A DNA stretch of 64,000 bases from Polynucleobacter sp. AP-Elch-400A-B2 (GTDB lineage Bacteria > Pseudomonadota > Gammaproteobacteria > Burkholderiales > Burkholderiaceae). Position 1 is the first letter of the stretch; every line of letters begins with the position of its first letter. The stretch lies in NCBI RefSeq assembly GCF_018688355.1, contig NZ_CP061317.1:938091-1002090 (forward strand), read 5' to 3'. The notes beneath the pieces are model-generated. The model had not been told where the DNA came from, made no database searches, and saw nothing but the letters and a program-made list of their open reading frames with translations. A program made the position numbers and the translations under genes. Positions 17,274 to 25,968 of the stretch are shown piece after piece.

Positions 17274-17828
17274 ATGCATGATGCAATCGCAAATGCTTCG
17301 CCTTGGGTGAAGCGTTTTGCTGCAGCAATCCCAACAGAAGGGGTAGCTCTTGACCTGGCCTGTGGCTCCGGTCGACATACTAGCTTGCTTGCTTCTTTAG
17401 GTCATCGCATTCTGGCAGTTGACCAAGATATTTCGGCTATTGAGCCCCTGAAAAGTGATGCTGTTCAAATCCAAAAACTCGACCTAGAGGGCTCAGTTTT
17501 GCCCTTGCTAGGCCAGCGGTTTTCAGGAATTGTGGTGACGAACTATCTTTATCGACCATTTTTAGAAGAGTTGCCCAAAATGCTATCTGAGGGTGGCGTA
17601 CTCATCTATGAGACCTTTGCCGATGGGAATGCGGTATTCGGTAAACCTTCAAACCCCAATTTCTTGCTAAATTCAGGGGAATTGCTGGCTTTGGCAGAGC
17701 GTTCAGGTCTGAAAGTGATTGCCTATGAGGATATTTATCTCGATCAACCTAAACCAGCGATGATTCAGCGGATTTGTGCCGTAAAAGGGCATTTAAAAGG
17801 GTGCATTCCGTTACAATTTGTTGGTTAA
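17274..17828 (+). CDS. SAM-dependent class I methyltransferase
   Basis: 184-residue methyltransferase with SAM-binding motif I ALDLACGSGRHTSLLASLG (about 24-42), motif II acidic loop AVDQD, and the post-motif strand GGVLIYETFADGN. TehB/UbiE-like in appearance, substrate unknown. The frame is open far upstream into trpS, but the ATG at 17274, 16 bases after the trpS stop, gives a normal N-terminus. Downstream dapA begins about 25 bases after its stop. Confidence 0.85.
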   Translation: MHDAIANASPWVKRFAAAIPTEGVALDLACGSGRHTSLLASLGHRILAVDQDISAIEPLKSDAVQIQKLDLEGSVLPLLGQRFSGIVVTNYLYRPFLEELPKMLSEGGVLIYETFADGNAVFGKPSNPNFLLNSGELLALAERSGLKVIAYEDIYLDQPKPAMIQRICAVKGHLKGCIPLQFVG

Positions 17829-17853
17829 CATTCAGAAAAATCAGACACATTCA

Positions 17854-18777
17854 GTGACTAATACAACACAATCCAAAGTCAGTAAAAAGCCTATCGCAGG
17901 AAGTATGCCTGCGATTGTGACGCCAATGTTCGAGGATGGAAGTCTGGATTTTCCGGCTTTACGTTCCTTGCTCGATTGGCATGTAGCCGAAGGTTCTGAT
18001 GGCATTGTGATTGTTGGTACTAGTGGAGAGTCTCCCACGGTATCCGTAGAAGAACATTGTGAGCTCATTAAAGTGACTGTTGATCATATTGCTGGGCGTA
18101 TTCCAGTGATCGCTGGCACTGGTGGTAATTCCACTACTGAGGCAATCGAGCTAACTAATTTTGCCAAGTCGGTTGGCGCTGATGCCAGTCTGCAGGTGGT
18201 GCCTTATTACAATAAGCCAACCCAAGATGGCATGTATGCCCATTTTAAGAAGATTGCAGAGTCGGTTGATCTGCCTGTAATTCTGTATAACGTTCCCGGT
18301 AGAACCGTTGCTGATCTTGCTGGCGAGACTACTGTGCGCCTAGCAGGAGTTCCAGGCATCATCGGCATCAAAGATGCTACCGGAAGTATTGAGCGCGGCA
18401 CTTTGTTATTAGCCGATCTCCAGCGTGCTGGGCACCAAGACTTTTCCGTATTTTCTGGCGATGATCTGAGTGCAGCAATGCTGATGCTGATGGGTGGCAA
18501 GGGCAATATTTCTGTAACGGCTAATATTGCACCCCGTTTGATGCATGAGCTGTGTCAGGCTGCAATGTCCGATAATGTCGTCAAGACGCGCGCGATTCAA
18601 TATCAATTACTGGCTGTACATAAAGCCATGTTTACTGAGGCAAATCCAATTCCTGTGAAATGGGCCCTACATCAAATGGGTAAAGTGACCTCAGGTATTC
18701 GATTACCTTTAACCCCTTTGAGTGTTGCCTTACGCGAACCTTTGAAGACTGCATTAAAACAGGCTGGCTTACTATGA
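17854..18777 (+). CDS. dapA: 4-hydroxy-tetrahydrodipicolinate synthase
   Basis: Condenses pyruvate with aspartate semialdehyde, the first committed step to diaminopimelate and lysine; lysC at 31.9 kb supplies the earlier step. 307 residues: GTSGESPT pyruvate-binding loop, VVPYYNKPTQDGMYAHF with the catalytic Tyr, YNVPGRT with the conserved Arg, and GIIGIKDATGS with the Schiff-base Lys. GTG 17854 is the likely start; TTG 17818 would overlap the methyltransferase. Its TGA overlaps the bamC ATG. Confidence 0.95.
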   Translation: MTNTTQSKVSKKPIAGSMPAIVTPMFEDGSLDFPALRSLLDWHVAEGSDGIVIVGTSGESPTVSVEEHCELIKVTVDHIAGRIPVIAGTGGNSTTEAIELTNFAKSVGADASLQVVPYYNKPTQDGMYAHFKKIAESVDLPVILYNVPGRTVADLAGETTVRLAGVPGIIGIKDATGSIERGTLLLADLQRAGHQDFSVFSGDDLSAAMLMLMGGKGNISVTANIAPRLMHELCQAAMSDNVVKTRAIQYQLLAVHKAMFTEANPIPVKWALHQMGKVTSGIRLPLTPLSVALREPLKTALKQAGLL

Positions 18778-19922
18778 TGAATTCGATGCAACTCCTGCGC
18801 CAACACTGTGCAACTCTACTAATGCTCTCTTTAGTAAGTATTGTTTTGCTTGGCTGTAAATCTGTAACAACGAATGACACGGTCGACTACAAGTCTGCTG
18901 GTGCTGTGCGTGGGCCTAATTTATCTTATCCGCCAGACCTGATTACTGCTCAAGCTGACCGTCGTTATATCGTTCAGGATGGTTCTGCCACCATGTCTGA
19001 GTACAACGCTGCAGTAAAAAAATCAGTACAGACTCGCAAGAATGTCATGACCGGCATTCCAGGTATGCGTATCGCACGTGATGGAGAGCGTCGTTGGTTG
19101 GTTGTAGAAAAGCCAGCTCCAGAGCTATATCCACAAATTAAAGATTTCTGGCAAGAGAATGGTTTCCTATTGGTGATTGACTCACCCTCTACCGGCATTA
19201 TGGAAACTGATTGGGCGGAGAACCGCGCTAGGATCGCGCAAGACTTTATTCGCTCTGCAATTGGTGGTGCATTAGATTCTCTTTACGATACTGGTGAGCG
19301 CGATAAGTACAAGACCCGTCTTGAAGTCAGTAAGCCTGACGAAACAGAAATTTATATCACCCAACGAGGTGCGATCGAAAAATGTACAACCGATAGTACT
19401 GGCTCTTGTATATCAACTATCTGGACTGCACGCCCAAATGATCCTGAGCTCGAAGCAGCATTCTTGGCTCGCTTGATGGAGCGCTTGGGTATGACTCAAG
19501 AAATGGCGAAGGCTCAGGTTGCAGCACCACTGGGTCCGAAGACACCTAAGGCAAAACTAGTTCAAGAGGGCGTAAATACCGCTTATATCGAGATGGCTGC
19601 TGGCTTTGATCGTGCATGGCGTGATACTGGACTTGCCTTAGATCGCTCCAACTTTACCGTTGAAGATCGTAATCGTACGAATGGCGTTTACTACGTACGT
19701 TATGTGAATCCTAAAGATTTGGGTGATACCAAAGGATTTTTCACTAATCTGTTTAGCAGCAAAGACGACTCAAGCTTGAAGGCTAAGAAATACCTCGTCG
19801 TGGTTAAATCGACTGGTGAAAATTCTTCAAGTGTATACGTTCAAAACGCAGATGGTAAGCCTGAAAATACCGCTGCTGGATTGCAGCTTCTAACATTGCT
19901 GACGGAGCAAATGGCTAGATAG
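18774..19922 (+). CDS. bamC: Outer membrane assembly lipoprotein BamC
   Basis: 382-residue lipoprotein of the BAM complex, which inserts beta-barrel proteins. The signal peptide ends in lipobox VLLGC with Cys28. After a flexible N-terminal segment come two helix-grip domains typical of BamC (about 90-190 and 270-380). ATGA overlap with dapA gives coupling, and dapA-bamC (nlpB) is a conserved pair. A second ATG directly follows the first; either may be used. Ends at a bidirectional terminator. Confidence 0.9.
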   Translation: MMNSMQLLRQHCATLLMLSLVSIVLLGCKSVTTNDTVDYKSAGAVRGPNLSYPPDLITAQADRRYIVQDGSATMSEYNAAVKKSVQTRKNVMTGIPGMRIARDGERRWLVVEKPAPELYPQIKDFWQENGFLLVIDSPSTGIMETDWAENRARIAQDFIRSAIGGALDSLYDTGERDKYKTRLEVSKPDETEIYITQRGAIEKCTTDSTGSCISTIWTARPNDPELEAAFLARLMERLGMTQEMAKAQVAAPLGPKTPKAKLVQEGVNTAYIEMAAGFDRAWRDTGLALDRSNFTVEDRNRTNGVYYVRYVNPKDLGDTKGFFTNLFSSKDDSSLKAKKYLVVVKSTGENSSSVYVQNADGKPENTAAGLQLLTLLTEQMAR

Positions 19923-19950
19923 GTATTAAAGCTTAGAAAACTGAGTAAAT

Positions 19951-19979
19951 AAAAAAGCCGCTTCTCAGCGGCTTTTTTT
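19951..19979. terminator. Bidirectional terminator between bamC and the small lipoprotein
   Basis: AAAAAAGCCGCT (19951-19962) and AGCGGCTTTTTT (19967-19978) pair around TCTC. A-runs and T-runs on both sides let it end bamC on the plus strand and the minus-strand gene at 19994-20173. Confidence 0.93.
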
Positions 19980-19993
19980 CTTCAAGAAGAAGA

Positions 19994-20173
19994 TTACTTC
20001 TTAGCGTCAGCAGCAGGTGCAGCTGGAGCGGCTGGAGCAGCAGCAGGAGCGTCAGCAGCTGGAGCAGCAGCAGGAGCAGCAGGTGCAGCTTCAACAGGTT
20101 TTGCTTCTTCTTTTTTACCGCAAGCGGCCAAAGCGATTGCCAACATTGCTACGAGTGCTAGTGACTTCTTCAT
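19994..20173 (-). CDS. Small Ala/Pro-rich lipoprotein
   Basis: 59-codon gene read from the bases. Start MKKSLALVAMLAIALAACGK is a classic lipoprotein signal with lipobox LAAC (Cys18). The mature part is KKEEAKPVEA followed by a run of Ala, Pro and Asp ending in ADAKK. AGAGGA lies upstream of the ATG, a matched sigma70 promoter lies further up, and a terminator follows, so expression is likely. Low complexity hides any family; a periplasmic spacer or tether is possible but unproven. Confidence 0.85.
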   Translation of the reverse strand: MKKSLALVAMLAIALAACGKKEEAKPVEAAPAAPAAAPAADAPAAAPAAPAAPAADAKK

Positions 20174-20202
20174 TTGTAATTTCCTCTTAAAAAATTATCA
20201 TT

Positions 20203-20216
20203 AATAACCGGTTATT
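20203..20216. repeat. Perfect 14-base palindrome in the small lipoprotein leader
   Basis: AATAACCGGTTATT lies 30 bases before the small lipoprotein ATG and after its predicted transcription start. It could be an operator or an RNA stem. A second stem, AGGGT/ACCCT, lies at about 20233-20245. Confidence 0.6.
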
Positions 20217-20263
20217 GATACTTGGTAAGTGCAGGGTTCGACCCTAGGTACTTTCCAGCGCTT

Positions 20264-20292
20264 ATTATAGCCATCTACTAAATAAGCGTTAA
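20264..20292 (-). promoter_or_regulatory. Sigma70 promoter of the small lipoprotein gene
   Basis: On the minus strand, TTAACG (20292-20287), a 17-base spacer, then a perfect TATAAT (20269-20264). The -35 overlaps the stop codon of roxA, so the promoter sits exactly at the gene junction. It implies a leader of about 85 bases. Confidence 0.75.
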
Positions 20293-21515
20293 AAAAGCAG
20301 CCATCCAGCTTCAAAAGCCTCAAAAAGGCTGTTGTTCATTCCAATTTTTTCTAAGGAGCCTTTGAACTGTTTACTACTTGCTAGTGAGCGCCAGGCCGCC
20401 TTGACAGGGGCGGCTTGACCGCCGGTCATCTCTTCGCCGTTACAGTAAATTCTGGTGCCCAAAGCGAGAAGTCTTGTATTTGGGTGTGCTCGTATAGCTT
20501 GCTTGGTAAGTTGGCGTCTAAATTGCTCAGGCGAGAGATTATTGGCGCTTCCATCAAAGTAGGCCTGGGGTTTTGGTTCACTAAGATAGGCAGCTATACC
20601 AGGAAGAAACGTTTCTACGCGATCGAGTTTTAAGCTTTTTAACTTTTGCTCTACTTGCGTAATGATTTCTGCTGGAAGTTGCTCCGCATAATGAGTTGCT
20701 CCTTGCTTGGGATCCGCAAAGTGCTTATTGAGTTCAGGAATATCTTCCAGCGATTCAGCTAAACGCCATAAGCCTTCTTGTAAGATTTCTTTATAGCTTT
20801 GCGATCTAAAACCAACTGACCAAGTTTGACAGCCTGCATCCAAAGCAATGCCATCATGAGCAACATGGGGTGGCAGGTACAACATGTCGCCTGGTTCCAG
20901 ATCCCATTCCTGCTCGACCCTAAAGTCCTGCAGAATTTTCATCGGCAGATTTGGATTTAAGGTTAAATCCTTTTGCTCAGAAATACGCCAACGTCTACGT
21001 CCTGACATCTGGATTAAAAAGACGTCATAAGAATCAAAGTGGGGGCCTACGCCGCCGCTAGGACCGGCAATACTAATCATCAAATCATCTAAGCGCGCAT
21101 CCGGAATAAAGCGAAACCAGGAGAGTACTTTTGCAGCTGCAGGATGTTTTGCCTCCATACCTTGAATGAGTAGCGTCCAATCTGACTTCTCAATGGAGGG
21201 AATCAATTTCTTTTTAAATGGACCGTTTGTGAAAGTCCAAGGCTTTGCCTTAATTAATCTAGACTCCACCGCATCATCAGCCGCTATTTTGAGCAACTCT
21301 TCAGGTGATATCGCGCTACCCAAGGGCTCGCCTATTTGTTTGGCAAGCTCAAAAGCGGGGATGGCGCCTCGTACTAATAGCGGCTTCTTTTGCCAATAGG
21401 TTTTCATGAACTGCTGAGGGCTATTACCTCCTAGAAGTGCCCAGGGGCGATCTAGTGGGAGGTTTTGGGGTGCCTGTGGTGGATCGTAGGCCTTGCTCAA
21501 GTAAAATGCTGTCAT
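20289..21515 (-). CDS. roxA: JmjC/cupin ribosomal oxygenase (RoxA/YcfD type)
   Basis: 408-residue 2-oxoglutarate and iron oxygenase. E. coli YcfD/RoxA hydroxylates an arginine of ribosomal protein L16. The N-terminal FMKTYWQKKPLLVRGAIP, the iron motif GVGPHFDSYDVFL (His-x-Asp) and the distal His in LYLPPHVAHDGIAL are all present, followed by the C-terminal winged-helix domain. ATG 21515 is preferred to a TTG at 21542. It diverges from the FKBP gene. Confidence 0.88.
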   Translation of the reverse strand: MTAFYLSKAYDPPQAPQNLPLDRPWALLGGNSPQQFMKTYWQKKPLLVRGAIPAFELAKQIGEPLGSAISPEELLKIAADDAVESRLIKAKPWTFTNGPFKKKLIPSIEKSDWTLLIQGMEAKHPAAAKVLSWFRFIPDARLDDLMISIAGPSGGVGPHFDSYDVFLIQMSGRRRWRISEQKDLTLNPNLPMKILQDFRVEQEWDLEPGDMLYLPPHVAHDGIALDAGCQTWSVGFRSQSYKEILQEGLWRLAESLEDIPELNKHFADPKQGATHYAEQLPAEIITQVEQKLKSLKLDRVETFLPGIAAYLSEPKPQAYFDGSANNLSPEQFRRQLTKQAIRAHPNTRLLALGTRIYCNGEEMTGGQAAPVKAAWRSLASSKQFKGSLEKIGMNNSLFEAFEAGWLLF

Positions 21516-21559
21516 ATCAGTAAGAAGCTGTTTAAAACACAATGTTGAATGAATTACGC

Positions 21560-22147
21560 ATGAAGATCGAAAAAAATACCGTTGTATCTCTGCGCTACAA
21601 ATTAACTGATGCGCAAAATAATATTATCGAGGAACCAGACTCTCCGATGGTATACCTGCATGGCGGATATGAGGGCACTTTTCCCAAAATTGAAACTTTA
21701 TTGGATGGTCAGGATGTGGGCTACGAAGCGAGTATTCAGCTTGAACCTAGCGAAGCCTTTGGAGAGTACGACCCCGAGTTGCTCAAGATTGAGCCGCGTG
21801 CACGCTTTCCTGAGCCTTTGGAAGTCGGTATGCAGTTTGAGGGTGTTCCTGATGAAGAAGGGGAAGACTCTGATGATGAAGATGAAGACCCCTTGATCTA
21901 TACCGTTACCGATGTGGCTGATAGCCAAGTCGTTTTAGATGGGAATCATCCGCTTGCTGGTATGGCTTTACGCTTCTGGGTTCAGGTGGAAGATATCCGA
22001 ACTGCTACGGATGAAGAGATTGAAAATCAACAGCCTGAGGGCGGTGAAGCATTTACATTTGGAATGCCCGATGATTCAGATGATGGCGAGGATGACTCTG
22101 TTGTCCCAATCTCCCACCCTGGTAGCTCATCACCAACTTTGCATTAA
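21560..22147 (+). CDS. FKBP-type peptidyl-prolyl isomerase (SlyD-like)
   Basis: 195-residue isomerase and chaperone of the SlyD group: MKIEKNTVVSLRYKLTDAQ, then VYLHGGYEGTFPKIETLL, the insert-in-flap domain around EPSEAFGEYDPELL, and GNHPLAGMALRFWVQV. Two acidic stretches (DEEGEDSDDEDEDP and DDSDDGEDDS) are longer than usual, and the His-rich nickel tail of E. coli SlyD is missing. An in-frame ATG at 21542 is also possible. Confidence 0.9.
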   Translation: MKIEKNTVVSLRYKLTDAQNNIIEEPDSPMVYLHGGYEGTFPKIETLLDGQDVGYEASIQLEPSEAFGEYDPELLKIEPRARFPEPLEVGMQFEGVPDEEGEDSDDEDEDPLIYTVTDVADSQVVLDGNHPLAGMALRFWVQVEDIRTATDEEIENQQPEGGEAFTFGMPDDSDDGEDDSVVPISHPGSSSPTLH

Positions 22148-22156
22148 GACTAAAGA

Positions 22157-22924
22157 CTACTCCTTAAGCCATTCTTTTAAGACGTCTAGGTCACGCTTGG
22201 TGTCGCTAGATTCATTCGTATGTGACGATGGCGTATTGCTCAATTTTGCCAGCGCTTTTTCAAGTGCAGCGATTTTGGCCTCTTGTTCTAGAGTGGCATC
22301 AATCAAACCTTTTAGTGCCATAGAAACTGGATCATCTACGTTAGGTGTTACGCCATAGGCTGAGAAGTATTCTTTAGCTTTGCTATCTGGCGTGCTAGCC
22401 TGCGGCAAATCAGGATGCAAGATGCGCGCAGGAATCCCGACTGCAGTTGCGCCAGCTGGAATTTCTTTTAAAACTACAGCATTAGATCCAACGCGAGCGC
22501 CATCACCTACCGTGAAGCCGCCTAGAACCTTAGCTCCCGCACTGATGACTACACCTTTACCTAAAGTGGGGTGACGTTTTACACCTTTATAGAGGGATGT
22601 TCCACCTAAGGTAACGCCTTGATAGATGGTGCAGTCATCACCAATTTCAGTAGTCTCTCCAATCACAATGCCAAGACCGTGATCTAAAAATACCCTGCGA
22701 CCAATCTTGGCTCCAGGATGAATTTCAATACCAGTGATGAAGCGGGCTAGCATGGATAAAAGACGCGCAATCCATTTCAAACCCATGTTCCATAGACCAT
22801 GTGATGCCCGATGGATCCAAACAGCATGTAAGCCTGGGTAGCAGGTAATGACCTCTAGGCGATTTCTTGCGGCAGGGTCACGAACAATGATGGAGTCGAC
22901 TTGGTCGAAGAGCGAATTAAGCAT
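22157..22924 (-). CDS. cysE: Serine O-acetyltransferase
   Basis: Makes O-acetylserine from serine and acetyl-CoA for cysteine synthesis. 255 residues: helical N-terminal part, then a left-handed beta helix of hexapeptide repeats with DHGLGIVIGETTEIGDD and YQGVTLGGTS, and GSNAVVLKEIPAGATAVGIP. A low-similarity tail of about 70 residues replaces the short C-terminus of E. coli CysE, the segment that normally binds the synthase. Downstream of trmJ by 30 bases, probably one transcript. Confidence 0.95.
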   Translation of the reverse strand: MLNSLFDQVDSIIVRDPAARNRLEVITCYPGLHAVWIHRASHGLWNMGLKWIARLLSMLARFITGIEIHPGAKIGRRVFLDHGLGIVIGETTEIGDDCTIYQGVTLGGTSLYKGVKRHPTLGKGVVISAGAKVLGGFTVGDGARVGSNAVVLKEIPAGATAVGIPARILHPDLPQASTPDSKAKEYFSAYGVTPNVDDPVSMALKGLIDATLEQEAKIAALEKALAKLSNTPSSHTNESSDTKRDLDVLKEWLKE

Positions 22925-22954
22925 ATAAGTTGATTTTAACGGGTAAAGCCCAAT

Positions 22955-23704
22955 CTATTTTTTCAGGAGCATCTGCTTAGCAATGCCCCGGAGCAGGTCG
23001 ATTTCTTCTTTATGGAGGCGTGTTCTGGCAAACAGCGCTTGTAAGCGGGGCATGAGTTTCTTGGGGTTAGTGGGATCAAGGTAGCCAATGGCCTCTAGAC
23101 CCTCGCGCCAGTGCTCCAGCATGGCAGCAACAGCTGCAGGATCCGCATAATCCACCGGCTCAGTATCAGGGCTTGAGGGTGTAAGCCCCAACCCCTCTCC
23201 CAGGGATTCTCTGAGGGTGAAGGCGCAAACCATGATGGCTTGGGCCAGGTTTAGGGAGGAGTAGAGTGGGTTCGCATCAAGCCAGACGCGATGGGTGCAC
23301 AGTGAGAGGTGGTGATTATCTAGCCCAGTGCGCTCTGGCCCAAAGAGGAGGGCAACTTGCTGATTACCTGCGATAGCTGCCTGTACTAATGGGCGAGCAT
23401 CTTGCCAATTTAATGCTGGTGGTCCGAATTCACGATCACGACTGGTGAGTCCCAAGACAAGAGTGCAGCCTTGAACGGCTGAGTCCAAAGACGAGGTCTC
23501 TTGACTAGATTCCAAGACATCGACCGCACCACTGGCTAGAGCAATGGCCTCGGGCGTCTGGGCAACCCCCGCAATCTTCGGCGCAATCAGGCGCAGATCA
23601 CTAAACCCCATGGTTTTTAGTGCACGGGCTGTCGATCCCACGTTTCCTGGGTGGCTGGTTTCAACTAAAACCCAGCGGAGTAACTGTGCTTGTGAGGCAT
23701 TCAT
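22955..23704 (-). CDS. trmJ: tRNA (cytidine/uridine-2'-O-)-methyltransferase TrmJ
   Basis: SPOUT methyltransferase that modifies position 32 of several tRNAs. 249 residues with the three knot motifs: LVETSHPGNVGSTARALKTM near the N-terminus, ALLFGPERTGLDNHHLSLC in the middle, and YSSLNLAQAIMVCAF. The C-terminal helices match the TrmJ dimer extension. Divergent from suhB, an arrangement common in this group. Confidence 0.93.
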   Translation of the reverse strand: MNASQAQLLRWVLVETSHPGNVGSTARALKTMGFSDLRLIAPKIAGVAQTPEAIALASGAVDVLESSQETSSLDSAVQGCTLVLGLTSRDREFGPPALNWQDARPLVQAAIAGNQQVALLFGPERTGLDNHHLSLCTHRVWLDANPLYSSLNLAQAIMVCAFTLRESLGEGLGLTPSSPDTEPVDYADPAAVAAMLEHWREGLEAIGYLDPTNPKKLMPRLQALFARTRLHKEEIDLLRGIAKQMLLKK

Positions 23705-23834
23705 ATCAACAGGAGTTCTCTAGTGGCTTGGGATTTCAATGTAGCAATCGTTTAGAATCAGAGTGTTAGCTCCTTATTGTCCCGCAGTTTGCAATCTGGT
23801 GAGCTTGTTCTTATTTAATTTGTCCATCAATACT

Positions 23835-24623
23835 ATGCATCCCATGTTAAATGTGGCCGTTAAGGCTGCCCGTCGTGCCGGAACCGTGATTAATAGAGCC
23901 TCTCTAAATTTAGAGCGACTTCAGGTTGACCGCAAACAACATAATGATTTCGTAACTGAGGTGGACAGACAAGCTGAAGCGGCCATTATTGAAACGCTCA
24001 GCGAAGCCTATCCTTCACATGGATTCTTGGCGGAAGAAACTGGCGCCCAAAACATTGACGCTGAAAACGTTTGGATCATCGATCCGCTCGATGGCACAAC
24101 CAACTTTATTCACGGCTTCCCGCAATATGCAGTTTCCATTGCACTATCTGTAAATGGGGTAACCCAACAAGCAGTAGTGTATGACCCAACACGTGATGAG
24201 TTATTCACTGCTACGCGTGGTGCAGGTGCTTATTTAGATCGTCGGCGTTTACGCGTTGCCTCGCAAGATCGTTTAGCCAATTCATTGTTAGGCACTGGTT
24301 TTCCTTATCGCGAAGACCAGGACTTAGAAAAGTATTTAAAAATCTTTGCAGATATGTCGCGCCAGTGTGCTGGTCTACGTCGTCCTGGTGCAGCATCTCT
24401 TGATTTAGCCTATGTTGCTGCTGGTCGTTACGATGGATTTTTTGAAAGTGATCTTAAGCCATGGGATATGGCCGCAGGCGCTTTATTGATTACTGAGTCA
24501 GGTGGACTTGTCGGTAACTACCGCGGTGAAGAAGGCTTCCTGCAAAGTGGTGAAGTAATGTGCGCAAACCCCCGTATCTTTGCTCAGATGGTGCAGTGCT
24601 TATCCAAATATTCCACCAGTTAA
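23835..24623 (+). CDS. suhB: Inositol-1-monophosphatase family protein SuhB
   Basis: Mg-dependent phosphatase; SuhB in E. coli also joins the rRNA antitermination complex. 262 residues: MLNVAVKAARRAGTVINRAS N-terminus, AEETG metal ligand, WIIDPLDGTTNFIHGFP signature, and WDMAAGALLITESGG near the end. The frame is open back to 23763, but the ATG at 23835 gives the usual N-terminus. Confidence 0.93.
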   Translation: MHPMLNVAVKAARRAGTVINRASLNLERLQVDRKQHNDFVTEVDRQAEAAIIETLSEAYPSHGFLAEETGAQNIDAENVWIIDPLDGTTNFIHGFPQYAVSIALSVNGVTQQAVVYDPTRDELFTATRGAGAYLDRRRLRVASQDRLANSLLGTGFPYREDQDLEKYLKIFADMSRQCAGLRRPGAASLDLAYVAAGRYDGFFESDLKPWDMAAGALLITESGGLVGNYRGEEGFLQSGEVMCANPRIFAQMVQCLSKYSTS

Positions 24624-24636
24624 TTCGGTGCCAGTA

Positions 24637-25422
24637 TTAAGTTTTGATTAGGTCGGCGTAACGTACACCGTCTTGATTAATGAGTAGGGCGCTTGCGCGT
24701 GGCCGCCCACTCTCGGGATGATCTAAATCCCAGTCTGATAGAACCCAGCGTTGCCATTCTTGATCTTGTAGATGCTCTTGATGGTGTTTTGGCAGATGGG
24801 TATGACCATGTATCAATTGATTCCCAGCTTGATCCTTAAGAACTGCTGCGCAGGCAGTCAAGGTGACATCCGTTTTTGCTTGCGCCTCAGCTGAAGACTG
24901 CATTGATCGTTGATATTGCACGCCACTATTGCTGCGCAGATGATTAGCAATCGAGCGGCGCCAGCTTAGAGGTAATCTCAAGAATAGTTTTTGGATCCAG
25001 GGTTTACGAACCCAGCTACGGAAAATTTGGTAGCCAATATCTGCCGTGCAAAGCGAGTCGCCATGACAGAGAATATATTCAGAGCCTGCAATATTCATCT
25101 TGCTGGGATCAGGCAAGAGTGTCATGCCGGTTTTACTTAAAAAATGCTTGCCAACTAAGAAGTCGCGATTACCGTGAAGGTAATAGGTTTTTACTTTGGT
25201 GGACAGTGTTGCCAGCGCATTTTTTACCTCTTGTTGAAAAGGTGAAAGTAAAGCGGCGTCATCCCCAACCCAATACTCAAATAGGTCGCCCAAGATCAAT
25301 ACAGACTCTACCTTGGGAGCATCTTTTTCGCAAAAATCAAAGAAGCGTTGCGCCGTCAAGGGCATTGACGGCGTGAGATGTAAGTCAGAAATGAGCAGCG
25401 CGCTCGCGTATTGCGGAATCAT
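24637..25422 (-). CDS. lpxH: UDP-2,3-diacylglucosamine diphosphatase
   Basis: Metallophosphoesterase of lipid A synthesis that yields lipid X at the inner membrane. 261 residues with the motif set ISDLHLTPSMP, GDLFEYWVGDD, HGNRDFLVGKHFL, CHGDSLCT and HGHTHLPKHH. Its ATG overlaps the ppiB stop (ATGA), so it is coupled to ppiB. Converges with suhB over a 13-base gap without a visible terminator. Confidence 0.95.
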   Translation of the reverse strand: MIPQYASALLISDLHLTPSMPLTAQRFFDFCEKDAPKVESVLILGDLFEYWVGDDAALLSPFQQEVKNALATLSTKVKTYYLHGNRDFLVGKHFLSKTGMTLLPDPSKMNIAGSEYILCHGDSLCTADIGYQIFRSWVRKPWIQKLFLRLPLSWRRSIANHLRSNSGVQYQRSMQSSAEAQAKTDVTLTACAAVLKDQAGNQLIHGHTHLPKHHQEHLQDQEWQRWVLSDWDLDHPESGRPRASALLINQDGVRYADLIKT

Positions 25423-25922
25423 TCCTCGAGAACACTTACCTTTTCAAGGAGGATATCTTCTGCAGGAACATCTTGATGAAAGCCGGCATTACCTGTCTTG
25501 ACTTTACGAATGGCATCAACCACATCAAGACCATCAGTGACTTTGCCAAATACAGCGTAACCCCAACCTTGAGCATTAGGAGCGGTGTGGTTTAAGAAGT
25601 CATTGTCATTGACGTTAATAAAAAATTGCGCTGTTGCAGAGTGCGGATCGCTTGTACGAGCCATAGCCACTGTGCCACGATCGTTCTTGAGACCGTTGTT
25701 GGCTTCATTCTCAATTTGGGCGCCAGATTTTTTTTCTTTCAGGCCAGCAGTCATGCCGCCACCTTGAATCATAAAATTATCAATCACGCGATGGAAAATC
25801 GTGCCATCGTAGTGACCGCTTTTGACGTACTGCACAAAATTAGCAACAGTCTTTGGGGCTTTAGCAGCATCCAGTGTGAGCGTGATGTCGCCCTTATTCG
25901 TTTTGAGCAGAACTTTGGTCAT
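25419..25922 (-). CDS. ppiB: Peptidyl-prolyl cis-trans isomerase, cyclophilin type
   Basis: 167-residue cytoplasmic cyclophilin without a signal peptide. FHRVIDNFMIQGGGMTAG carries the catalytic Arg, and ARTSDPHSATAQFFINVND is the second signature. It lies between the TPR lipoprotein and lpxH on the same strand; cysS follows on the other side, as in many betaproteobacteria. Confidence 0.95.
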   Translation of the reverse strand: MTKVLLKTNKGDITLTLDAAKAPKTVANFVQYVKSGHYDGTIFHRVIDNFMIQGGGMTAGLKEKKSGAQIENEANNGLKNDRGTVAMARTSDPHSATAQFFINVNDNDFLNHTAPNAQGWGYAVFGKVTDGLDVVDAIRKVKTGNAGFHQDVPAEDILLEKVSVLEE

Positions 25923-25968
25923 GATGAATTCACTTTCTATGTGTTGGGGGGGTAAAAATACTAAAAAA

